A stretch of DNA of 8,246 nucleotides from NCBI GenBank assembly GCA_030540535.1, contig JAUNWB010000049.1, positions 1 to 8,246 on the forward strand. The letters run 5' to 3'. How positions within the stretch are numbered: position 1 is the stretch's first letter; each line of letters starts with the position of its first letter. Made by a program: the position numbers and the translations under genes. The notes below the pieces were generated by a model. It was not told the DNA's origin, ran no database searches, and saw only the letters and a program-made list of their open reading frames with translations. Shown one piece after another: positions 1-6,485 of this stretch. This DNA is from Elusimicrobiales bacterium. Lineage in GTDB: Bacteria; Elusimicrobiota; Elusimicrobia; Elusimicrobiales; Elusimicrobiaceae.

Positions 1-141
1 GAAACCGATGTCATTACTTGTATGGAGCGTACGGGGGCGGGGACGGTTTTCAATGAAGCTGACGGTGCATATTGCCGGCAGGTGATGGGCGGTACTTTTA
101 AAGCGACGCAAGGCAGTACGCGCCAATATACACTGCCTTAA
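1..141 (+). CDS. 3' end of a possible type IV pilin-like (pseudopilin) protein, partial
   Basis: An open frame runs from the first base of the window to a TAA stop at 139-141 and encodes the last 46 residues of a protein whose start lies outside. The fragment has two cysteines 18 residues apart (residues 7 and 25 of the fragment), a GG pair shortly after the second, several Gly/Thr/Ser residues and a short aromatic end (RQYTLP). A cysteine pair enclosing a loop near the C-terminus, followed by a short tail, is typical of the D-region of type IV pilins and type II secretion pseudopilins. The resemblance is general only, because the diagnostic N-terminal prepilin helix is not in view. The assignment is an inference and the fragment could belong to another exported protein. 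Its stop codon shares bases with the stop of the convergent thiN gene. Confidence 0.45.
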   Translation, partial: ETDVITCMERTGAGTVFNEADGAYCRQVMGGTFKATQGSTRQYTLP

Positions 142-770
142 TTTTCTTCCGCATATACCAGCATGTAGCCGGTTTTTAGCGTGATGTGAAATTCTGTTCC
201 CGTCGTTTGATTGCTTAAACTGCGTCCGGCGCGCGCCCAGGAAAGCCGCGCGTCCGTTAACGGGTATTTAAGCCCTTTAAGCGTTACGCCCGTGCAGGTT
301 TTAAGCGGAATCAAACTCACGCGCGCGCCTTTTTGGCACGTAAATTTCCGTCCATCGGCCAGCGGATAGATTCTCCAGCCGGGGCCCGCAAAGCAAATAT
401 CCATTTTTTTTACGTACGGATAGACCGATAAAAAATTCCCCAGCGTAAAATCCAGCCGTCCGCCCGCAAACCCGCAGATGACGCATTCTTTACAGTTGTT
501 CTGAACAAGCCAGTCGAGTGATTTTTCCAAATCCGTATTATTTTGGTTGTCTATGAAAATAAATTTTTCTTCGCCCAGCTGTTTTTGGGCGGCGGAGGAA
601 ACGGAGTCCAAATCGCCGATGACGGCGTCCGGCGTTACGCCCGCAGCCAAAGCGCGGTCCGCACCTCCGTCGGCGGCCAGAATAAAATCCGCTTTTTGCA
701 CGAGCCCGGCCAGGTAGTCCGCCGGGAGCGTTTCTCCGTTACCTATCAATAATACGCGAGAGAATGGCAT
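138..770 (-). CDS. thiN: Thiamine pyrophosphokinase (TPK)
   Basis: This 210-residue cytosolic enzyme transfers pyrophosphate from ATP to thiamine, giving thiamine diphosphate, and so serves salvage of thiamine taken up from outside. The family motifs are present in order: a first beta strand VLLIGNGE (6-13), ADGGAD (33-38), the Mg/ATP-binding PDAVIGDLDS (47-56), NTDLEKSL (78-85) and GGRLDFTLGN (103-112). The C-terminal thiamine-binding domain includes GVTLKGLKYPL and an SNQ in place of the common SNE. The usual GGRxDH has Phe108 at the His position, a site that also varies in other TPKs. Length is normal for bacterial TPK. The ATG at 770 is chosen because it directly precedes the first strand of the fold and has a GGA nine bases upstream. 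The start lies inside the 3' end of the symporter gene (32-base overlap), which implies translational coupling. Confidence 0.95.
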   Translation of the reverse strand: MPFSRVLLIGNGETLPADYLAGLVQKADFILAADGGADRALAAGVTPDAVIGDLDSVSSAAQKQLGEEKFIFIDNQNNTDLEKSLDWLVQNNCKECVICGFAGGRLDFTLGNFLSVYPYVKKMDICFAGPGWRIYPLADGRKFTCQKGARVSLIPLKTCTGVTLKGLKYPLTDARLSWARAGRSLSNQTTGTEFHITLKTGYMLVYAEEN

Positions 771-2166
771 CTTGTTTTTTCCGAAATAAAATTAAGATAA
801 TCAAACTGGCGGCGACACCCACGTAAAAAGGGTCCAGCGCTTCCAATACTTCGTGTTTGGGGATAAACCGCCACGCCGTCATCACGGCCGCGCTGGCAAG
901 CGAAGAGCCCACAAACAGTTTATCACTAATGCGTCCCGGCCAAATGTACCCCGCCAAAATGGGAACCAGCAAACACGCCGAAAAATACGACCCCAGCACC
1001 AGCCAAATTTCTTTGAAACTGCCGTTAAACAGCCGGGCCAGCACAATGGCCAGCGCGCCCACAATAAAAATAGAAATACGGTTGGATAAAACCACGTTGC
1101 TAAAGCGTTTGCGTAAAAAGTCGAAACTCAGCGTATTGGAAGAAATAAACAAAAACGAATTTAACGTGGAAAGAATAATGGCCAAAATCCCGGCTACAAA
1201 AAAACCTCTCAGCCCGGTCGGCAACAGCTGGACGGAATAAAAAAAGTACGCCTGGCCCGGTTCGGCGTGAGGCAATACGGCGCGCGCATACAGAGAACCG
1301 GCGGTGGTGCATAAATCAAAACAAAACCACACAAACGTGGAAATAAGGACGCCTTTTTTTACGACGGCGGGGCTTTTGGCCGCAAAACACCGCTGGTAAA
1401 AGCTGGGGTCAATCAGTGCGGACAGGGCGATAAAGCCCCAAATCAGCGTATTGGCCCAGGAATTGCCGCCGGTAACGGTAAAATGGCTGGCGGGCAGGTT
1501 GGCTTTTAAAAAGGCAAGGCCGCCAAACATGTGCCAGGAAAACAGTACCACCAGCAGGACGGCGCCGCACATCACAAAGAATTGCACCAAGTCCGAAAAC
1601 ACAACGGAGCGGAACCCTCCCCATGCCGTGTACAGACAGGTAAACAGCGTGCCGTAAATCATGCCGTTGAGAACGGAAACGCCAAACACCATGTGCAGGA
1701 ACATCCCCAGGCTGAGTACGTAGGCTACGGGAGTAATGTAAAAAAACGTAAACGCCGCCGCCACTTTGGCCGATTTGGGGCCGAACATTTGGCCCGTTAA
1801 ATCCGGCAGCGTCATGGAATTGAAACGGGAAACTTTCTCGGCGATGAAAAACGCGAAAATCAAATACGCCGCGTACCAAAATACTCCTTGCGTGACAAAG
1901 TTATAAATGCCGTAGTTAAACGTAATTTCGTTCACGCCGAAAATCCCGCCGTACCAGGTTGCCACCAACGTCGCCACAAAAAGCGGCAGCGTCAGCTGGC
2001 GGCCCATCAGCAGGTAGTCAAGCGGGGTCATTTTGTCGGTTTGTTTGTTCTTTTTCAGACGGAAATTCCCATACAGCGCGGCGGCAAACGTCATGCCCAG
2101 CACGCCCGCAAAAACAAGCCAGTCCGCCCAGTGAAAATAAGAAAGGGTTTTCAGTTCGCTTAACAT
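739..2166 (-). CDS. Sodium:solute symporter (SSS family), candidate thiamine or precursor importer
   Basis: A 475-residue inner-membrane protein with about 13 hydrophobic segments, the normal size and topology for the sodium:solute symporter family (LeuT-like fold). Family signatures are AWGGFRSVVFSDLVQ (W182 to Q195, matching the GG-x-x-AV-x-x-TD-x-x-Q motif), DPSFYQR (253-259) ahead of an AAKS loop, and a polar LSTLNSFLFISSNT segment in the later half. It should use the sodium gradient to drive uptake of a small organic solute. Family membership is clear but the sequence alone does not give the substrate. The clue is context: its 3' end overlaps thiN by 32 bases on the same strand, and some SSS members (ThiV-type) have been predicted as thiamine transporters. 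Thiamine, its pyrimidine or its thiazole moiety is therefore a reasonable but unproven substrate. Pantothenate, proline, sugar or sialic acid transport cannot be excluded. The ATG at 2166 has AGGA eight bases upstream. Confidence 0.88.
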   Translation of the reverse strand: MLSELKTLSYFHWADWLVFAGVLGMTFAAALYGNFRLKKNKQTDKMTPLDYLLMGRQLTLPLFVATLVATWYGGIFGVNEITFNYGIYNFVTQGVFWYAAYLIFAFFIAEKVSRFNSMTLPDLTGQMFGPKSAKVAAAFTFFYITPVAYVLSLGMFLHMVFGVSVLNGMIYGTLFTCLYTAWGGFRSVVFSDLVQFFVMCGAVLLVVLFSWHMFGGLAFLKANLPASHFTVTGGNSWANTLIWGFIALSALIDPSFYQRCFAAKSPAVVKKGVLISTFVWFCFDLCTTAGSLYARAVLPHAEPGQAYFFYSVQLLPTGLRGFFVAGILAIILSTLNSFLFISSNTLSFDFLRKRFSNVVLSNRISIFIVGALAIVLARLFNGSFKEIWLVLGSYFSACLLVPILAGYIWPGRISDKLFVGSSLASAAVMTAWRFIPKHEVLEALDPFYVGVAASLIILILFRKKQDAILSRIIDR

Positions 2167-2181
2167 TTGGGTTGTCCTAAT

Positions 2182-2211
2182 AAAAAGCCCCTTGGGCTCG
2201 CCAAGGGGCTT
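2182..2211 (-). terminator. Rho-independent terminator of the downstream YfcC-type gene
   Basis: A perfect 11-base-pair stem (AAGCCCCTTGG at 2185-2195 with CCAAGGGGCTT at 2201-2211) encloses a 5-base loop. On the minus strand it is followed by five U residues (2186-2182), while the other side has no T tract. It begins 10 bases after the stop codon of the 2221-3615 gene and ends only about 16 bases before the symporter start, so most of the symporter leader is terminator. Confidence 0.93.
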
Positions 2212-2220
2212 ACGTCTATT

Positions 2221-3615
2221 TTACCAAATATAATAGGCTGGGATGAGCAGCAGCATGGAAAGCGTGATTAAAATAATCTCCAGCCGCAGAAACCATTTTA
2301 CCCACATCGGGTACGATATCCCCGCCAGCGCCAAAGCGCCCATGGTGACGGGGGCCGTCGGGATAATGGGGTTGCCCCATCCTTCGCCGAACTGGTAGGC
2401 CAAAATGACCGTTTGGCGCGATACGTTGACAAGGTCGCCCAGCGGCACCATAATCGGCATGGTGAGTACCGCCTGGCCGGAGCCGGAGGCGATAAAAAAG
2501 TTCAGTACCGTCTGGATGACGAACATCGCCTGCGAAGCCAAAATGGGGTGCAGGTTTCCCACGCTTTGCGTCATGGCGTGCAGGAACGTATCCAAAATAT
2601 GCCCGTTGGTGGCTACAATAACGATGGAGCGCGCCAGTGCCATGAGTACGCACACGCCCATCATGGATTTGGCACCGTCGATAATAGCGTCGGTGGACTG
2701 GTCCAGCGTTAGTTTGCCGAAATACGCGCTGGCGATGGTTACGCCCAAAAACACGGCCGCGATTTCAATCATGTACCACTGGTAGCGGATGACACCGTAA
2801 AACAGAATTATCATGCCGATAATAAAAGACGCGATTACCAGTTTGTGCGCGCGGGTTAAGCGGAATGAGGCGTCCACTTCCACGTCGTTGATAATTTTCA
2901 GTTCGGCGCGTTTTTCCAGGTCCATTTTATACGTTAAACTTTTGGTGGGGTTTTTGCGCACGCGTTCGCCGTACCAGGTGAAAAACGCAGCCACGACGGA
3001 CGTGAAAATAAACCAAATGAGCAGGCGGTATTGCCAGCCGGAATACATGGGCAGCTGGGCGATGGTTTGCGCGATGCCGACAGTGAACGGGTTTACAAAC
3101 GCGGACGAAAACCCGGTAAACGCGCCGATGAACGGAATCGACATGCCGACCACCGTATCATACCCCAGCGAAAGTGCGAGGGGGATGAAAATGGGAATAA
3201 AAATGAGGGTTTCCTCTTCCATTCCGAACAAAGCCCCGCACAGCGAAAACAGAAACATACATACGGGGATGAAGCATTTTTTGTATTGGGGTTTATTGGC
3301 GAAGAAAAAGCTCACCTTTTTAATCATCGTGTTGATGGCGCCGGTGCGTTCGATAATCGTAAACAGCGCGCCGACCACCAGGATGAATGCGATAATTTCC
3401 GCGCATTGGGTGAAACCTTCCACCGGGGCGGCCAGAATGTCGCCGATGTTTTGGGGGGCTTTTTCTACGGCGTGGTAGGAACCCGCCACCGCGTAGGTGC
3501 GTCCGTCTGTTTCTACGCGGTCATATTGGCCGGAGGGGACGATCCACGTCAGCGCGGCCACGAACACCATAATGGAGAACACCAAAAAATAGGTGTTGCA
3601 CAGCATTTTTTTCAT
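2221..3615 (-). CDS. YfcC/DcuC-family membrane transporter, paralogue A
   Basis: A 464-residue polytopic membrane protein of the YfcC group within the DcuC-like carboxylate/amino-acid carrier family. Seen in order are an N-terminal helix running into ALTWIVPSGQYD, a glycine-rich FGMEEETLIF (M132 onward) with IPLALSLGYD and NPFTVGIAQTIAQLP, a charged central loop (KNPTKSLTYKMDLEKR), NGHILDT, and the re-entrant-type ASGSGQAVLTMP (376 onward) with PTAPVT. Family members have been linked to arginine/ornithine, other basic amino acids, or dicarboxylates, so only the class can be stated. It is a tandem paralogue of the 3722-5188 gene, but with Gln381 where B has Lys403 and a shorter loop in the second half. 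An in-frame stop precedes the ATG, fixing the start. The likely Shine-Dalgarno (GAGG) sits unusually far away, 12-13 bases upstream. A terminator follows at 2182-2211. Confidence 0.88.
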   Translation of the reverse strand: MKKMLCNTYFLVFSIMVFVAALTWIVPSGQYDRVETDGRTYAVAGSYHAVEKAPQNIGDILAAPVEGFTQCAEIIAFILVVGALFTIIERTGAINTMIKKVSFFFANKPQYKKCFIPVCMFLFSLCGALFGMEEETLIFIPIFIPLALSLGYDTVVGMSIPFIGAFTGFSSAFVNPFTVGIAQTIAQLPMYSGWQYRLLIWFIFTSVVAAFFTWYGERVRKNPTKSLTYKMDLEKRAELKIINDVEVDASFRLTRAHKLVIASFIIGMIILFYGVIRYQWYMIEIAAVFLGVTIASAYFGKLTLDQSTDAIIDGAKSMMGVCVLMALARSIVIVATNGHILDTFLHAMTQSVGNLHPILASQAMFVIQTVLNFFIASGSGQAVLTMPIMVPLGDLVNVSRQTVILAYQFGEGWGNPIIPTAPVTMGALALAGISYPMWVKWFLRLEIILITLSMLLLIPAYYIW

Positions 3616-3667
3616 TTACTTTTGTTTTCCTCTTTCTCGTACAAGTTGGTACGTCTTTTTTGCAAGC

Positions 3668-3712
3668 AAAAAGCGTCCCCCCGGCTCAAACAAAATAAAT
3701 GCGGGGGGACGC
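3668..3712 (-). terminator. Rho-independent terminator between the two YfcC-type genes
   Basis: A perfect 11-base-pair GC-rich stem (GCGTCCCCCCG at 3673-3683 with CGGGGGGACGC at 3702-3712) with an 18-base AT-rich loop. Read on the minus strand, it is followed by five U residues (3672-3668). It starts about 10 bases after the stop of the 3722-5188 gene. It should end that transcript, or lower expression of the second paralogue if some polymerase reads through. Confidence 0.9.
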
Positions 3713-3721
3713 AAAAACGGC

Positions 3722-5188
3722 TTATTGCCACTTCATCAAATACGGCGGTACTAACAGTGCGAAGGACAATAAATACATTACAATCAAAAGCGGCAGCATC
3801 CATTTCAGCCATTTCGGGTACGCAATACGCGCAAAGCCGATGGCGGCGATGGTTACGGGGTCGGTGGGGATGACCATATTCATCCAGCTTCCGCCCAGTT
3901 GGAAGGCCAGCACCATGGTTTGGCGCGTAATGCCGATTAAGTCCGCCAGCGGCGCCAAAATGGGCATTGTCAGCACGGCTTTGCCGGAGCCGGAGGGGAT
4001 GAAAAAGTCGATAATCGTTTGCAGCATCATGGCCGCCCAGGACGCACACACGGGGTGCAGGTGCTTAATGCCAGAGGACATCCAGTCCAAAAGCGTATCC
4101 AAAATGTGCCCGTTGTTGGCGATGATGACGATGGCCTGCGCAAAGCACAAAAGCATGGCGATTTCGGCCATGCCGCGCACGCCGTCGAAAAACGCGTCGT
4201 TAAATTTCTGCATGCTCATGTTGCCCAAAAATCCGCACAGGAATCCCACGCCCAAAAACAGCGCGGCGATTTCCGTAATGTACCAGCCGGATTCTTCCAG
4301 TTTCAGTAGGGTCATCAGGTCCACGCCCCACATGTCGTTAATCAACGCACAGAGCTGCGGTTTCAGCACGCCGATAATCAGCCCCAGCATGCCCAGCCCG
4401 AAGGCAATCAGCACCCATTTTTGGCGCTTGGTCATGCGGGTTTCCTGCTTGTTCATTTTAAGCTCTTTGCGTTTTTCGATGTCGAACTCGTAGGTTAAAC
4501 TTTTGGTGGGATCTTTGCGGATTTTGCGCGCATACACGCTCAGCCAGCTGATCACCACGGTGGTGCAGATAACCCAGATAATAAAGCGGTAGCCAATGCC
4601 GGAATACAGCGGCACCTGGGCGATGCCCTGCGCGATACCGACGGTAAACGGGTTGGTAAACGCGGCTGCAAAGCCTACGCCCGCGCCGATAAACGGAATG
4701 GCGGTGCCGAGGGCGGAGTCATACCCCAGCGAAAGCGCAAGCGGGATAAAAATGGGGATGAAAATTAACGCTTCTTCGCACATGCCGAAGGTGGCCCCGC
4801 ACAGCGAAAATACAATTACCCCTAACGGAATAAACAGAAAACGCAGGTTCGGCCGTTTTTGAAAGAACCCGCTGGCGGCCTGAATGCCCGCGGTGATGGC
4901 GCCCGTTTTTTCTACCACGGCCAGTACGCCGCCGATGACGAGCAGGAACACAATCACTTCGGCCGTGTTGGCGAATCCTTGCACGGGGGCTTTTAACACG
5001 TCGAACAAACCTTGCGGATTGGCCGGCACGGCGTGATACGTTCCGGCGACGACTACCTGCCGTCCGTCCACGTCCATTTTGTCATACGCGCCGCTGGGCA
5101 CAATCCAGGTCAGCGCGGCTACGGCCGCGATGATGGACAGAATAATCGCGAACGTGTTGAGTTTGATTTTGGACAGAATTTTAGACAT
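3722..5188 (-). CDS. YfcC/DcuC-family membrane transporter, paralogue B
   Basis: A 488-residue polytopic inner-membrane protein of the same YfcC/DcuC-like group as its neighbour; by eye about half of the aligned residues are identical. Shared landmarks are ALTWIVPSGAYD, FGMCEEALIFIPIFIPLALSLGYD, NPFTVGIAQGIAQVP, the charged DPTKSLTYEFDIEKR loop, NGHILDT, PSGSGKAVLTMP (398 onward) and PTDPVT. It differs in the core motifs (PSGSGK versus ASGSGQ, PTDPVT versus PTAPVT, CEEA versus EEET). It also carries an extra stretch of roughly 24 residues before the ESGWYITEIAALFLG helix. These differences suggest a different substrate or coupling ion, although neither can be read from sequence. The ATG at 5188 has GGA six bases upstream, a good ribosome site. 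It is the first gene of the leftward block and has its own terminator at 3668-3712. Confidence 0.88.
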   Translation of the reverse strand: MSKILSKIKLNTFAIILSIIAAVAALTWIVPSGAYDKMDVDGRQVVVAGTYHAVPANPQGLFDVLKAPVQGFANTAEVIVFLLVIGGVLAVVEKTGAITAGIQAASGFFQKRPNLRFLFIPLGVIVFSLCGATFGMCEEALIFIPIFIPLALSLGYDSALGTAIPFIGAGVGFAAAFTNPFTVGIAQGIAQVPLYSGIGYRFIIWVICTTVVISWLSVYARKIRKDPTKSLTYEFDIEKRKELKMNKQETRMTKRQKWVLIAFGLGMLGLIIGVLKPQLCALINDMWGVDLMTLLKLEESGWYITEIAALFLGVGFLCGFLGNMSMQKFNDAFFDGVRGMAEIAMLLCFAQAIVIIANNGHILDTLLDWMSSGIKHLHPVCASWAAMMLQTIIDFFIPSGSGKAVLTMPILAPLADLIGITRQTMVLAFQLGGSWMNMVIPTDPVTIAAIGFARIAYPKWLKWMLPLLIVMYLLSFALLVPPYLMKWQ

Positions 5189-5250
5189 TTCTTTTCCGTT
5201 TTTCCTCTGTTTTTGGGTTGGTTTGCAACAAACTATTATTTTACTAAATA

Positions 5251-5259
5251 TCTATAGCA
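5251..5259 (-). promoter_or_regulatory. Candidate extended -10 promoter for paralogue B
   Basis: On the minus strand the sequence reads TGC-TATAGA, an extended -10 element with four of six matches to TATAAT. It lies in an AT-rich stretch about 62 bases before the ATG of the 3722-5188 gene. I see no convincing -35 at 16-18 bases, so this is a candidate only. The predicted leader would contain the small inverted repeat GTTTG-CAA-CAAAC at 5221-5233. Confidence 0.35.
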
Positions 5260-5297
5260 AAACAGTAAAAAATTTTAGGCGGAAAAAAACGGGACCG

Positions 5298-5317
5298 GGC
5301 CCAGGCGCGCCTGGGCC
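5298..5317. repeat. Perfect 20-base GC-rich palindrome in the divergent promoter region
   Basis: The sequence GGCCCAGGCGCGCCTGGGCC reads the same on both strands with no mismatch and no spacer. Its right arm (GGGCC at 5313-5317) can alternatively pair with GGCCC at 5322-5326 across an AAAA loop. It lies nine bases upstream of the -35 element of the rightward promoter (starting 5327) and about 40 bases from the leftward -10. Position and symmetry fit an operator for a dimeric regulator or a dispersed intergenic palindrome. Neither side has a directly adjacent T tract, so it does not look like a terminator. Confidence 0.75.
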
Positions 5318-5326
5318 AAAAGGCCC

Positions 5327-5355
5327 TTGCTGGGCGGTACAAAAAACGGTATAGT
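5327..5355 (+). promoter_or_regulatory. Sigma70-type promoter for the secreted-protein gene
   Basis: TTGCTG (5327-5332) and TATAGT (5350-5355, five of six matches to TATAAT) are separated by exactly 17 bases. Transcription would start near 5362, giving a leader of about 28 bases with GGAGG at 5382-5386 just before the ATG at 5390. The -35 is weak (three of six matches), which would fit a promoter helped or controlled by a factor bound at the adjacent palindrome. Confidence 0.65.
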
Positions 5356-5389
5356 ATAGAAAATAAATTTACTTTTTTACCGGAGGCTT

Positions 5390-6346
5390 ATGAGAGTTCT
5401 GTTGGCGTTTTCTTTGTGTTTGTTTATCGGCGCGTCTTCAGCGCAGGCCCAGATATGGAAAAATTTTTGGCGTCTTCCTTCGCTGTCTTCCAAAACGTTG
5501 TCTATGGCGGAGCGCCGGATAATTGCAAGCAATTATTCCGCAAACATCAGCCGTATTTCCGCCGCAAACCATTTAAATCTAGCCGCAACCCAAATTCCCC
5601 TGTTTGAGCGTTCCCTGCGGACGTATTACAAATCGGTTGCCCGGCAGTTACCGGACATTTCCGCCAAACCGATGAACTCGGCCATTAACACGCTGGAAGA
5701 AATGGCCCTTTCGCTGCCGATTTCGTTAAAAGCGGAACCTTTTTTCAGCCGCAACATTTCTGATCGCGCGCTGGAAGCGTATCTGGCCGGCCAAATGGCC
5801 GACGCCTGGGGCAACTGGCTGGAAAACGCCGCCGGAGAACATCCTACTTTTGAAGCGGAAGTGTCGTCTTCCGAAATCAAAGCCGCCAAACGGGTGTACC
5901 GCGAGCTGTCCTCCAATTTTAAGAAACTTTATGACGCTCTTCCCGCGGAAGACAAAGATTTGTCCGCCCAGCTTTCGCGTATCTTGGCCGACGTCGCCCA
6001 AACGACCGGCTGGAATGAAGAAGTAATGGGCAGCCTGGAGGTTTACTTTAAACAGGTAATGAAGACTTTTCTTAATAAAAAGGGCGATTTAACCATGACG
6101 GAATTTCTGCAGGCGTATGACGTGCTGGCCGTAGCTTCCGAAGTGGGGGGCCGTTACCTGCACCGTATGGAAGGCGGCGCTTCTTCCATGCCGCATTTCT
6201 TGCTTATGGAAAGCGTGCAACGCGTGAAACACAACCTGGCGTACGGGGTGGTTCCTTCCAAAAATTCCGCACGCGCCCAGCGTTTAACCCGGTGGTATGA
6301 AGCGATTTTATCGCCCAGCCGAGTGGTTCCGCAATCTGCAAATTAA
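5390..6346 (+). CDS. Secreted helical protein of unknown function
   Basis: I do not recognise the family of this 318-residue protein. It begins with a clear Sec signal peptide: R2, a hydrophobic core from about residue 3 to 15, then AQA at 18-20, predicting signal peptidase I cleavage before Gln21. No lipobox is present. The mature part has about 298 residues, no cysteine and no further membrane segment. It is rich in Ala, Leu, Ser, Glu, Lys and Arg in patterns typical of alpha helices (for example residues around ALEAYLAGQMADAWGNWLENAAG and AKRVYRELSSNFKKLYDAL). It should be a soluble periplasmic or exported helical protein. GGAGG precedes the ATG by only three bases, a rather tight spacing, but no better start keeps the signal peptide intact. 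It has its own promoter (5327-5355) and terminator (6350-6373), so it is probably a single-gene transcript. Confidence 0.85.
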   Translation: MRVLLAFSLCLFIGASSAQAQIWKNFWRLPSLSSKTLSMAERRIIASNYSANISRISAANHLNLAATQIPLFERSLRTYYKSVARQLPDISAKPMNSAINTLEEMALSLPISLKAEPFFSRNISDRALEAYLAGQMADAWGNWLENAAGEHPTFEAEVSSSEIKAAKRVYRELSSNFKKLYDALPAEDKDLSAQLSRILADVAQTTGWNEEVMGSLEVYFKQVMKTFLNKKGDLTMTEFLQAYDVLAVASEVGGRYLHRMEGGASSMPHFLLMESVQRVKHNLAYGVVPSKNSARAQRLTRWYEAILSPSRVVPQSAN

Positions 6347-6349
6347 TAT

Positions 6350-6373
6350 AAGGCCCCTTCGGGGGCTTTTTTT
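6350..6373 (+). terminator. Rho-independent terminator with UUCG tetraloop
   Basis: An eight-pair stem (AAGGCCCC at 6350-6357 with GGGGCTTT at 6362-6369, one G-U pair) closes on the very stable C-UUCG-G tetraloop, and a run of seven T follows at 6367-6373. It begins four bases after the stop codon of the secreted-protein gene and should end that transcript. rsmI therefore needs its own promoter. Confidence 0.95.
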
Positions 6374-6471
6374 ATGGGTGTTTTGAAGATACCTCCGGGG
6401 TGTTTTATGCCTGTTCCGGCAGCGCAAACTGTTTGCCGGGCGGGAGGCATACGGGGCGCGTTCTAATTTTA

Positions 6472-6477
6472 TATACT
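6472..6477 (+). promoter_or_regulatory. rsmI: Candidate -10 box for a leaderless rsmI transcript
   Basis: TATACT (five of six matches to TATAAT) ends eight bases before the A of the rsmI start codon at 6486. Transcription would therefore be expected at or one or two bases before the ATG. No good -35 is found at 16-18 bases, and the 15 bases before the ATG contain no purine-rich Shine-Dalgarno sequence. The nearest one (GGGAGG at 6442-6447) is about 38 bases away, with no in-frame start after it. Confidence 0.5.
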
Positions 6478-6485
6478 TTTACTAT

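Noticed and set aside
2167..2220. Possible TPP riboswitch in front of the symporter-thiN pair
   Set aside because: The gap is too short, it is mostly terminator stem, and the conserved THI-box segments (CTGAGA and the ACCTGAT-like element) are not seen.
2813..3873. Long plus-strand open frames (221 and 280 codons) opposite the YfcC-type genes
   Set aside because: They lie antisense to clear transporter genes, show no recognisable fold, have biased His/Arg/Gly-rich composition and lack good ribosome sites. They are shadows of the minus-strand coding frames.
5281..5326. The GC-rich palindrome read as a minus-strand terminator, because seven T follow on that strand at 5289-5283
   Set aside because: The T run is separated from the palindrome by eight bases with only a three-pair alternative stem near it. 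No minus-strand gene lies upstream that would need termination there.
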